A stretch of DNA of 64,000 nucleotides. Source: G963666705 sp963666705. GTDB taxonomy: Bacteria > Pseudomonadota > Alphaproteobacteria > CADEGL01. The notes beneath the pieces were generated by a model. The model made no database searches. It saw nothing but the letters and a program-made list of their open reading frames with translations, and was not told the DNA's origin. Shown here one piece after another: positions 15,216 to 22,627 of this stretch. The position numbers and the translations under genes are program-made. Where the stretch lies: contig CAXXKO010000026.1 in assembly GCA_963666705.2 (NCBI GenBank), forward strand, positions 386,125 to 450,124, given 5' to 3'. Each line of letters opens with the position of its first letter. Position 1 is the first letter of the stretch.

Positions 15216-17002
15216 CTAGAACTGGTCGTCGGCCAGGGCCAGCACCGTCCCGGCGCCCTCGGTGATGGCGGCGAGGAGGGCGTCGGCCTGGGGCATCACG
15301 TTCTCGGCATAGAAGCGCGCCGTCACCGGCTTGGCGGCGAGGAAGGGGTCGGCACCGTCGCCCAGGCGGGCCTTCGCCCGCGCCGCCCCTCGCGCCAGCA
15401 GCCAGCCCCCGGCGACCGTGCCCACGAGGCGCAGATAGGGCGCCGCCGCCGCGGCCGCGAGGCGCGGATCCGACGCCCCCGCCTCGAGCAGCCAGCCCGT
15501 GGCCGCCTCGAAGGCCGCGATACCGCGTTCGACGCGCGCGTGGATGGCGCCGAGGTCCGCGTCCGCCGCGCACCCGAGGGCCGCCGCGTCCCCGCGCATC
15601 GCCGCGATCAGCGCCCGCGCCGTCTGGCCCCCCTCGCGCAGGACCTTGCGGCCGACCAGGTCGCGGGCCTGGATGCCGTTCGTGCCTTCATAGATGGGGG
15701 TGATGCGGGCGTCCCGGAAATGCTGGGCCGCGCCCGTCTCCTCGATGAACCCCATGCCGCCATGGACCTGGATGCCCGTCGATGCGATCTCGCACGCGAG
15801 GTCCGTGGGCCAGGCCTTGACCACGGGGGTGAGGAAATCGACGAGCGCCGCCTGCCGGGCGCGGGCGTCGCCGTCCGGGTCGTGGCGCGCGCGGTCCATG
15901 GCCGCGGCGGTGTAGTAGGCGAGGGCCCGCATGGCCTCGGTCTGCGCCTTCATGGAGAGGAGCATGCGGCGCACGTCCGGATGGCCGAGGATCGCCACCT
16001 TCTCCGGGCCGCCCGCGTCGGCGCGGCCCTGCACCCGCTGGCGCGCGAAGCCGAGGGCCTGCTGGTAGGCGCGCTCGGCGATGCCCACGCCCTGCAGGCC
16101 GACGGCCAGGCGCGCTCGTCGTTCATCATGGTGAACATGTATTCGAGGCCGCGGTTCTCCTCGCCCACCAGATAGCCGATGGCCCCGCCACCGTCGCCAT
16201 AGGCCATGACGCAGGTGGGGCTGGCGTGGATGCCGAGCTTGTCCTCGAGCGAGACCGCGCGCAGGTCGTTGCGCTTGCCCGGCGTGCCGTCTTCGCGGGG
16301 GAGGAGCTTGGGCACGATGAAGAGCGAGATGCCGCGCACGCCCGCGGGCGCCCCGGGCGTGCGGGCGAGCAGCATATGGATGATGTTCTCCGCCAGGTCG
16401 TGCTCGCCATAGGTGATGAATATTTTCTGCCCGGTGACGCGGTAGTGGCCATCCTCGGGCACGGCGCGGGTGCTAATGGCGCCCAGGTCCGAGCCGGCCT
16501 GGGGCTCGGTCAGGTTCATGGTCCCGGTCCAGCGGCCCGCGACCATGGGCCGGAGGTAGGTGCGCTTCTGCGCTTCCGAGCCGTGCTGGGCCAAAAGCTC
16601 CGACGCCCCCTGGGTCAGCATGGGGCAGAGGGTGAAGGCCAGGTTGGCCGAATGCCACAGCTCCATGACCGCCGTCGAGACCACGCGCGGCAGGCCCTGG
16701 CCGCCATGGTCGGGGTCGAACCGGAGGCCGACCCAGCCGCCGTCGACGAAGTGGCCGTATGCCTCGGGCCAGCCCGTGGGCGTGTAGACGACACCGTTCT
16801 CGAGCCGCGCGCCCTCCCGATCACCCGTGTGGTTGAGCGGCGCCAGCACGTCGCACGCGAGCCGCCCGGCCTCGCCGAGGATCGCGTCCGCGAGCTCGCC
16901 CGTCGCCTCCTCGCACCCGGGCAGCGCCGCCACCTGGCCGAGGCCGGCGATCTCGTCGAGCACGAAGCGGATCTCAGGAAGGGGCGGGGTGTAGTCGCTC
17001 AT
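15216..17002 (-). pseudogene. Acyl-CoA dehydrogenase (DmdC-like), frameshifted
   Basis: The N-terminal part (17002 to about 16115) starts MSDYTPPLPEIRFVLDEI and includes the FAD/substrate segments MNLTEPQAGSDLGA and TGQKIFITYGEHD; reading is lost after MMNDER. The rest is in another frame, from VGIAERAYQQALGFARQRVQGR through QVHGGMGFIEETGAAQHFRD and PIYEGTNGIQARDLVG to LADDQF. Restoring one base in the GCGCGC run near 16112-16117 gives one protein of about 595 residues, the size of the DmdC/long acyl-CoA dehydrogenase group with the extra C-terminal domain. Either the gene is newly broken or the base is a sequence error. The TAG stop lies in a CTAGAGCGG-type repeat end. An oxidation step in DMSP-derived methylmercaptopropionate or fatty-acid breakdown is inferred from the family. 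Confidence 0.85.
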
Positions 17003-17159
17003 GGCATATCCGGTCGCTGACGCCCGCGGCGGGCGCCCCGTCAATCTAGTGCCGCGCGCGCCAGAGGGCCAGCCCGGCGGACGCAGGTTCCGTGGAGAAG
17101 CGGCGCGCAGGTGCGCGCGTCGGTGTGGGGCGCCCGCCGTTTGTGGCAAAGCGGCCGCG

Positions 17160-17258
17160 GGGGAGTAAGAAAAGTTCGTTTGTTCCTATAATATTCTTGA
17201 TTATTGTCATTATTTCGGTTAAAAATCATATTTCGTTGATGGAAAAGGATGACCAACC
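17160..17258 (+). promoter_or_regulatory. AT-rich leader with a TATAAT box
   Basis: This stretch is far richer in A and T than its surroundings. It holds TATAAT at 17187-17192 but no convincing -35 box at 17 bases. AAAGGA at 17243-17248 is the likely ribosome site for the ATG at 17259. It is the likely promoter region of the next gene and may mark acquired DNA. Confidence 0.4.
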
Positions 17259-18140
17259 ATGCCTATGACGACACGCGGGCCGCGGCGCGAGCGGAGCGGA
17301 CCCTTTACGCGGTTCGGCGAGAACCCCGACGGTCCGATCGAGGTGATGCGGCGGGCCTGGCGGCGCGGCGAGCGGCCCGTCGCCCGGCCCGCGCTGTTCG
17401 ATCTCGCCGCCGGCATCGGCGCGAACGAGCGCAACAAGCGCGAGGACGTGGTCGGGATCGAGCAGGCGCTTTCTCTCACCGGCGACTACGACCTCGCGCT
17501 TACCGAGGGGCCGACGGGTTATATGAGCAACGCGAAAGGGCGCGTCATCATGGCGTTCCAAGAGCGCAACGGCCTCAGGGTCGACGGCCAGATCCTGCCC
17601 AGCGGCCCCACCGTGCGGGCGCTCGAGAAGCAGCTCGTGCGCACCGCCCCGACGCGGGCCGTATCCCCGGCGCGCGAGCGGGGGACGGCGGGCGAGGCCA
17701 GCGGCGGCCGGCGCAAGGCGGAGGACGAGGTCCAGGTCGCCGCCTTACCCTTGGTCATTGCAGGGGGCGTGGCTCTCTGGCCGGAGATCGCGGGTATCGC
17801 CGCCTTTGCCGGCAAGGCGCTACTCGGCGGCGCGGCGCTCGCCGGCCTTCTCTCCCTCCGCGGCGACACGCCCGAGGGCAGCGCCAAGCCGGCCGAGGGG
17901 GACGCCGAAGCGCGGCACCGGGAGGCGCTTCAAGCGCGGGGCGTCGATGTGTTCTTGAAGCCCTTCCAAGAGAGCCGCGGCGACGAGCACACCGAGCGCG
18001 GCAACAGTATCGTGGTGAGCGAATGCGACAAGGTCCTGCGCGAGGAGTTCCCCGAGCTCAAGGAGCTCAAGGGCCGCATCGAACACTCAGGCGGCGCGAC
18101 TGTCGGGGGCGAGGGGAAGAAAAAGGTCAAGGAGACCTAG
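17259..18140 (+). CDS. Peptidoglycan-binding-like membrane protein, unknown role
   Basis: The 293-residue protein has a basic, disordered N-terminus, then a domain at about residues 56-126 that looks like a peptidoglycan-binding (PG_binding_1-like) repeat: NERNKREDVVGIEQAL, then EGPTGYMSNAKGRVIMAF and QERNGLRVDGQILPSGPTV. This repeat is known in alphaproteobacterial cell-wall or phage-like proteins. A hydrophobic segment (about 160-200) could form one or two membrane helices, and a charged tail follows, ending in a lysine-rich stretch. There is no signal peptide. A ribosome site AAAGGA is nine to ten bases before the ATG. It leads a same-strand group with 18256, 18490 and 19261, all unrecognised. 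A wall-linked delivery or sensing role is only a guess. Confidence 0.65.
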   Translation: MPMTTRGPRRERSGPFTRFGENPDGPIEVMRRAWRRGERPVARPALFDLAAGIGANERNKREDVVGIEQALSLTGDYDLALTEGPTGYMSNAKGRVIMAFQERNGLRVDGQILPSGPTVRALEKQLVRTAPTRAVSPARERGTAGEASGGRRKAEDEVQVAALPLVIAGGVALWPEIAGIAAFAGKALLGGAALAGLLSLRGDTPEGSAKPAEGDAEARHREALQARGVDVFLKPFQESRGDEHTERGNSIVVSECDKVLREEFPELKELKGRIEHSGGATVGGEGKKKVKET

Positions 18141-18255
18141 TATCCCGAATCCGGACAATCGGGACAACCCGCGTCTCGGGAGCACCCGTCCCGACATCAG
18201 CTTTACGCTCGATGGCGACGACGAAAACAAACGGTTTCACATCAACACGGCTAGT

Positions 18256-18465
18256 ATGCTGGTGGACGGGACCACGCCGACGAAGCGGGAGCGGCGCCAG
18301 TTGGAGAAGCTGTCCCGGCTGGGCCAGAGGGTTGTGAGGGCCATGCCGAAGTTGCGCTCCGGCATGGACGAGGACGAATACGCTGAGTTGGCTCGGGACG
18401 TGTGCCGGGATATTTTACAGGATGCGAAGGACACATTCGACGATGACGCCGCCGATGACGAGTAG
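18256..18465 (+). CDS. Small acidic protein of unknown function
   Basis: From the ATG the product has 69 residues, with a basic middle (TKRERRQLEKLSRLGQRV) and a strongly acidic end (DTFDDDAADDE). The same frame is open and protein-like for another 38 codons upstream (DISFTLDGDDENKRFHINT just before the Met) but holds no ATG, GTG or TTG, so the true start is uncertain. The mix of basic and acidic helices suggests a small binding protein or antitoxin-like partner, but nothing proves it. It lies 115 bases after the previous gene and 24 before the next. Confidence 0.5.
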   Translation: MLVDGTTPTKRERRQLEKLSRLGQRVVRAMPKLRSGMDEDEYAELARDVCRDILQDAKDTFDDDAADDE

Positions 18466-18489
18466 CCCGGTCGGAGGATAGTCGATTCG

Positions 18490-19131
18490 ATGGTTGTGGA
18501 TGTCAGCTTCCGGTCGCGAAACATCGCTTTCACCGAGGAGGACGAGCGGGCCTATTGCGCGCTGCTTCGCGAGGTGTTTCCGGACGTTCGGTATCTGGAT
18601 AGACCGCAGAGAAGTTACGACGGCCCCGAGCCGCCGGAGATCGGCATATATACGAGGCTCGTCGATTGCCCGGCGCATACGACCGATGTGATCTTCGATC
18701 CGGACTGGCGGCCCGCCTGGAAAAAGACAGGCAAATATCAGACGTGGAGCACCACCAACTATCCCTACCCAAACGCGTATATCATCAGGAGCGGCAGGAT
18801 CTATCAGCGGCGGGAGAGGTCGGTTGTGCGTGGCGTGGAGGGGCCGGACCCGCCGTTCCTGGCTGATGGCGACATCCATTTCCGCTGCCGAAAGGCGTGT
18901 CCCGGGGACTTCAAGCTCGCGGCCAAGGCGCTGCGGCTGATCGGCAAGGTGGCGACCAACAAGCGGCAGGTCCACCTGTTCTATCCCTCGCTCGAGGTCA
19001 TTGGCAGTCGCGAGAAGGGTAGTGAGCTGTGGATCGGCCACGACGCCATCCGTTGGCTGCGCGAGGATCCGGAGAGATTGACCGGGTACAACGTCGGCAT
19101 GAAGATCGGCGTTCGACCGATGGACGATTGA
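18490..19131 (+). CDS. Unknown protein, tandem paralog 1
   Basis: The 213-residue protein matches no family I know. It has an N-terminal helix region (EEDERAYCALLREVFPDVRY), aromatic and proline-rich motifs (YDGPEPPEIGIYTRLVDCP, DVIFDPDWRP, WSTTNYPYPNAYIIRSG), a GDIHFRCR strand, and a basic LAAKALRLIGKVATNKRQ helix followed by HLFYPSLEVIG and LWIGHDAIRWLRED. It has no signal peptide or membrane helix, so it is probably cytoplasmic. GGAGG lies about twelve bases before the ATG, rather far. The next gene is a close copy, so recent tandem duplication is plain. Confidence 0.7.
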   Translation: MVVDVSFRSRNIAFTEEDERAYCALLREVFPDVRYLDRPQRSYDGPEPPEIGIYTRLVDCPAHTTDVIFDPDWRPAWKKTGKYQTWSTTNYPYPNAYIIRSGRIYQRRERSVVRGVEGPDPPFLADGDIHFRCRKACPGDFKLAAKALRLIGKVATNKRQVHLFYPSLEVIGSREKGSELWIGHDAIRWLREDPERLTGYNVGMKIGVRPMDD

Positions 19132-19260
19132 AAACGGGTTGAAAACTCTGGGTCCTGTCGTCTTTCGCGCAACCGAGCGGCGCTCGCAACGCGAGCTGAG
19201 GGCGAGTTCGACAGGGAGGACGCGGATGATGAAATACGCAGCCGGAAGTTAGTTGAATCG

Positions 19261-19902
19261 ATGGCTCTGGATACCCACTTCCGCTCGCGACACATCGCCT
19301 TCACCAGGGAGGACGAAGGGGCCTATTGCGCGCTTTTGCGTGAGGCGTTTCCAGAAATTCGGTATTTGGACGAGCCGCGGAGCGGTTACGACGGCCCCGA
19401 GCCGCCGGAGATCGGCTTCTATACCCGGCTTGTCGATTGCCCGGCATCCATCACCGATGTGATCTTCGATCCGGACTGGCGGCCGCTCTGGAGCAATGAG
19501 ACCAAATACCGCACATGGAGCACCACAAACCACCCCTACCCAAACGCGTATATCATCAGGAGCGGCAGTATCTACCCGTGGAGCGAGAAGTCAGGCATTC
19601 GTGGCGTGGAGGGGCCGAGCCCACCGTCCCTGGCTGAGGGCGAAATCCATTTCCGCTGCCGCGTGGCGTGCCCCGGTGATTTCAAGCTCGCGGCCAAGGC
19701 ACTGCGGCTGATCGGCAAGGTGGCGACCAACAAGCGGCAGGTCCACCTGTTCTACCCGTCGCTCGAGGTCATAGGCAATCGCGAGAAGGGTAGTGAGCTG
19801 TGGATCGGCCACGACGCCATCCGTTGGCTCCGCGAGGATCCCGAGCGCATGACCGGGTACAACGCCGGCATGAAGATCGGCCTCAGACCGATGGACGATT
19901 GA
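19261..19902 (+). CDS. Unknown protein, tandem paralog 2
   Basis: It has exactly the same length as the preceding gene (213 residues) and is largely identical over its length, with the most divergence in the middle (KYRTWSTTNHPYPN versus KYQTWSTTNYPYPN, and SIYPWSEKSG versus RIYQRRERSV). The C-terminal half is nearly unchanged, which implies shared function. Sequence in front of it (about 19205-19258) still reads EGEFDREDADDE in frame, resembling the end of the small acidic protein, so the duplicated unit may have included that gene, now reduced to a remnant. There is no clear Shine-Dalgarno. Function is unknown. Confidence 0.7.
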   Translation: MALDTHFRSRHIAFTREDEGAYCALLREAFPEIRYLDEPRSGYDGPEPPEIGFYTRLVDCPASITDVIFDPDWRPLWSNETKYRTWSTTNHPYPNAYIIRSGSIYPWSEKSGIRGVEGPSPPSLAEGEIHFRCRVACPGDFKLAAKALRLIGKVATNKRQVHLFYPSLEVIGNREKGSELWIGHDAIRWLREDPERMTGYNAGMKIGLRPMDD

Positions 19903-19954
19903 GCGGGCTTCCAGAAAGGGGCGATTGTCACCGCGCGGCGGGAACATCCCGCCC

Positions 19955-21373
19955 CTACCGGCACCCCCCTCCTGGCAGGGTGCGCGCCTCGGGCAGGCGG
20001 ATGTCGAAGGTGGCGCGGATGCGCCGATCGCGCGCGGGGTCGAGGTGCGCCGGGTAGTGGCTCGACAGGATCTCGCGGGTGCGGGCGATGGCGCGCTCGC
20101 GGATACCTCGGTCGCGCCGGTCCGTCGGCGGAGCCAGCGTGGCGCGGGCGCGCGGCGACTGGGGGCCGGTCGCCGCCGCGCGCATGGCATCGAGGGACAG
20201 GGTCTCGTCCGTCACCTCGATGCCGCGCACGGTGCGCTGGACGGCGCCGAGGAGGTCGTCGTCGATGACGTGGCCCTCGAAGGAGATGCCCAGCAGGCTC
20301 GCGTGCGAGCCGGCGGACTGCTGCACCATGTTGGCGCCGGCATGGGCGGCCAGGGCGATGGCGCAGCCCTTCTCGCCGCCCGACTGGGCGTCTGGGATCT
20401 TGGCGTCGGCCATGCCCGCATTGACGGTGCCGGGCAGGTCGTAGCGGCCCGCCATCTGGGCGCAGGCGGCCATCAGCACCGCCTGCTCGCCGCCACCGCC
20501 CGACATGGCCCCCGTGCGCAGGTCGGAGACCAGGGGCATCATGCCGAGGATGGTGGGGCAATCGGAGTCGAGCGACTTGACGAGGACGAGGCCGGCCAGG
20601 GCCTCGGCCATGGCCTGGACGACGGAGCCGGCGAGCGCCGCCGGGCTCGTCGCCCCGGCCTGGCCGCAGGAGATGGGCATCACCGGCATGCCGAGGCGCA
20701 CGGCCGCCTCGAGCGCCTCGCACGATTCTTGCGCGAAGCGCAGCGGCGCCACCACGTGGCAGCAGGAGAACTTGCAGAAGGGCCGCGCCCGGAACCGGCC
20801 GGCCCCGCCCAGCGCCATGTCGAACATCTCGACCGCCATCTCCACATGGGCCGAGCGCACGAAGCTCGCGCCGATGGGCTTCGCGGTGCCGCGCATGCAG
20901 GCATAGGCGGTGTTGAGGTCGAGGTCGCGCGTGGTCGGCATATCGGTCGCGACCACGGAGCGGACGTAGAAGTGGAGGTTGTCGAGGGCATCGACGAGGC
21001 GGGCCAGGTCGTAGAGGTCGGCGAGCGTCGCCGGGCGGTAGCGGCCGGTGTCCATATCGACGACCGAGGGCGCGGCGCCGCCGGTCCCGCAATGGACCCG
21101 CGTGCCGCCCAGCTCGATGTCGCGCGCCGGGTCCTGGCCGCACAGGACCACGCTGGGCGCGGTGCGCGCGATGGTGTCCTCGACGAGGGCACGGGAAAAG
21201 CAGAGCCGCCCCTCCCGGTTCAGCCAGCCGCCCGCCCCGGTGACCCGCTCGACCACCGAGGGGATGGGGTCGGCGATGCCGATCCGCTCCAGCACGTCGA
21301 GGGTCGCGGTGTGGATGCGGGCCGCGTCCCGGTCCGTGAGCGGCCGGTAGCGCCCGCCCTCGAAGCCGGTCAT
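19955..21373 (-). CDS. MttB-family (trimethylamine methyltransferase-like) protein
   Basis: The 472-residue protein belongs to the COG5598 MttB superfamily, TIM-barrel enzymes that move a methyl group from a methylated amine to a corrinoid protein. Seen here are ARIHTATLDVLERIGI, CGTGGAAPSVVDMDTG, MPISCGQAGATSPAALAG and the C-terminal GSHASLLGISFEGHVIDDD. No in-frame amber is present, so it is a non-pyrrolysine member, like the glycine-betaine-type methyltransferases. No corrinoid protein or reductive activase is nearby. It follows the phytanoyl-CoA dioxygenase gene by 19 bases on the same strand, so the two likely act on the same methylated or branched compound. The substrate is unknown. Confidence 0.85.
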   Translation of the reverse strand: MTGFEGGRYRPLTDRDAARIHTATLDVLERIGIADPIPSVVERVTGAGGWLNREGRLCFSRALVEDTIARTAPSVVLCGQDPARDIELGGTRVHCGTGGAAPSVVDMDTGRYRPATLADLYDLARLVDALDNLHFYVRSVVATDMPTTRDLDLNTAYACMRGTAKPIGASFVRSAHVEMAVEMFDMALGGAGRFRARPFCKFSCCHVVAPLRFAQESCEALEAAVRLGMPVMPISCGQAGATSPAALAGSVVQAMAEALAGLVLVKSLDSDCPTILGMMPLVSDLRTGAMSGGGGEQAVLMAACAQMAGRYDLPGTVNAGMADAKIPDAQSGGEKGCAIALAAHAGANMVQQSAGSHASLLGISFEGHVIDDDLLGAVQRTVRGIEVTDETLSLDAMRAAATGPQSPRARATLAPPTDRRDRGIRERAIARTREILSSHYPAHLDPARDRRIRATFDIRLPEARTLPGGGCR

Positions 21374-21392
21374 TGCCGCGGCCGCCCGGCCC

Positions 21393-22223
21393 TCAGTAGG
21401 CGCGCTTTTGTTCCGCGCCGTCGTAGAGGATCTCGCCCCACCAGTCGTTGACCTTCTGGCGGAAGGCGGCCGCTTCGGGCTCCATGTCGTAGGCCGGCCG
21501 CCGCCCAGGCAGCCAGTTCCCGTGGGTGTCGCGCCCGCGCATGAGGAGGGCGTAGTCCTCGCCCTTGGTCTGGCGCATGTGGGGCGGCATGTAGGGCTGC
21601 ATGGCGACGCCGACGCGCCGTTCGTCGGACCGGTTGGGCTGAGAGGAGTGGATGACGCGCAGGTGGTGGAGCGACATCTGGCCCGGCCGCAGCACCACGT
21701 CGACCGCGTCCCCGTCGTCGATGCCGCCAAGGCGCTGGCCCCGGGTCAGGATATTGTCCGCATCGAAGGTGTCCTCGTGGGACCGGATGGGGCCCTTGTG
21801 GCTGCCGGGCAGCATGCGCATGCAGCCGGTCTCGGGCGTCGCCGGCGAGAGCGCCACCCAGGTCGTGACGCCGTCATGGGGCTCCTGGCCGGAATAGGTC
21901 ACGTCCTGGTGCCAGGTCACGAAGCCGGGGCTGTTGGCATCCTTGATGAACAGCACCGTGCCCCACAGCAGGATGTCCGGGCCGATGATGTCCTCGACCG
22001 CGTCGAGGATCGCCGCGTGGTGCACGAGCTCGTCGAGGCATGTGAAAGCGTAGTGCGCATTGTTGCGCGAGAAAGGATTGAGGGCCTCGGGATAGCGGGC
22101 CTCGGCCTCCTCGAGCCTGCCCCGGTAGGCGAGCGCCTCCGTCTCCGACATGACGTCGATGGGGAACGTGAAACCGTCCCGGTGGTATTGCTCGACCTGC
22201 GCCGCCGTCAGCCGCTTGGGCAT
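21393..22223 (-). CDS. Phytanoyl-CoA dioxygenase (PhyH) family protein
   Basis: This 276-residue protein is a 2-oxoglutarate and Fe(II)-dependent oxygenase of the PhyH type. The iron triad is visible as WHQDVTYSG (His and Asp) and the distal His in SLHHLRVIHSSQPN; the arginine for 2-oxoglutarate should be in the following NRSDERRVGVAMQ. The N-terminus (MPKRLTAAQVEQYHRDGF) is the standard PhyH start. PhyH members hydroxylate many substrates besides phytanoyl-CoA. It is the first gene of a pair with the MttB-family gene, which suggests processing of a methylated compound. A GAGGGG ribosome site precedes the ATG. Confidence 0.88.
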   Translation of the reverse strand: MPKRLTAAQVEQYHRDGFTFPIDVMSETEALAYRGRLEEAEARYPEALNPFSRNNAHYAFTCLDELVHHAAILDAVEDIIGPDILLWGTVLFIKDANSPGFVTWHQDVTYSGQEPHDGVTTWVALSPATPETGCMRMLPGSHKGPIRSHEDTFDADNILTRGQRLGGIDDGDAVDVVLRPGQMSLHHLRVIHSSQPNRSDERRVGVAMQPYMPPHMRQTKGEDYALLMRGRDTHGNWLPGRRPAYDMEPEAAAFRQKVNDWWGEILYDGAEQKRAY

Positions 22224-22357
22224 GGTCCCCTCCTCGACGATCCTGGGCCGAGCCGCGCCGGCGGGCGCGGGCTCGCGAGACCGACCTCTAGCGCCTTTCG
22301 GCCAGTGGAGGGAAGAGAAAATCGAGGGAGCGCCAGCCGTTGGGCCATTACCCCTCC

Positions 22358-22627
22358 CTAGTACCCACTTTCATAATTCCGTGTGCCATACGACGGCGCC
22401 CCGAGGTTCCCGGCTAGGAGCGTGGCGCGCCGTGATGCCGGGGCATCACAAGCGGCGCGCGACGACGTCCGGGGGCCTCGGGACGCCGCCCTACGGGTCG
22501 CTTTTCCCGCCCCCTCGGGGTGTCGGGAATGCTTGACGATGCCCCGGCATCGCCGGCGCACCCCCTCCTACCGAGGAGACGGGAAAAGCGATCGTATGGC
22601 ACACGGAATTATGAAAGTGGGTACTAG
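22358..22627. repeat. Foldback element A2 (MITE-like), 270 bp
   Basis: CTAG bounds both ends, and the inverted repeats (each starting CTAGTACCCACTTTCATAAT) are about 36 bp and identical. The core contains TGATGCCGGGGCATCA and GGGTCGCTTTTCCCG and is closely matched by A3 and more distantly by A1. The right CTAG gives the stop codon of the minus-strand MEMO-AMMECR1 gene. It fills the 400-bp gap 22224-22623 with about 130 bases of unassigned PhyH upstream sequence. Confidence 0.88.

Noticed and set aside
19955..21373. Pyrrolysine-containing trimethylamine methyltransferase
   Set aside because: The frame has no internal TAG, and no pyl genes are in the window, so it is a non-pyrrolysine homolog.
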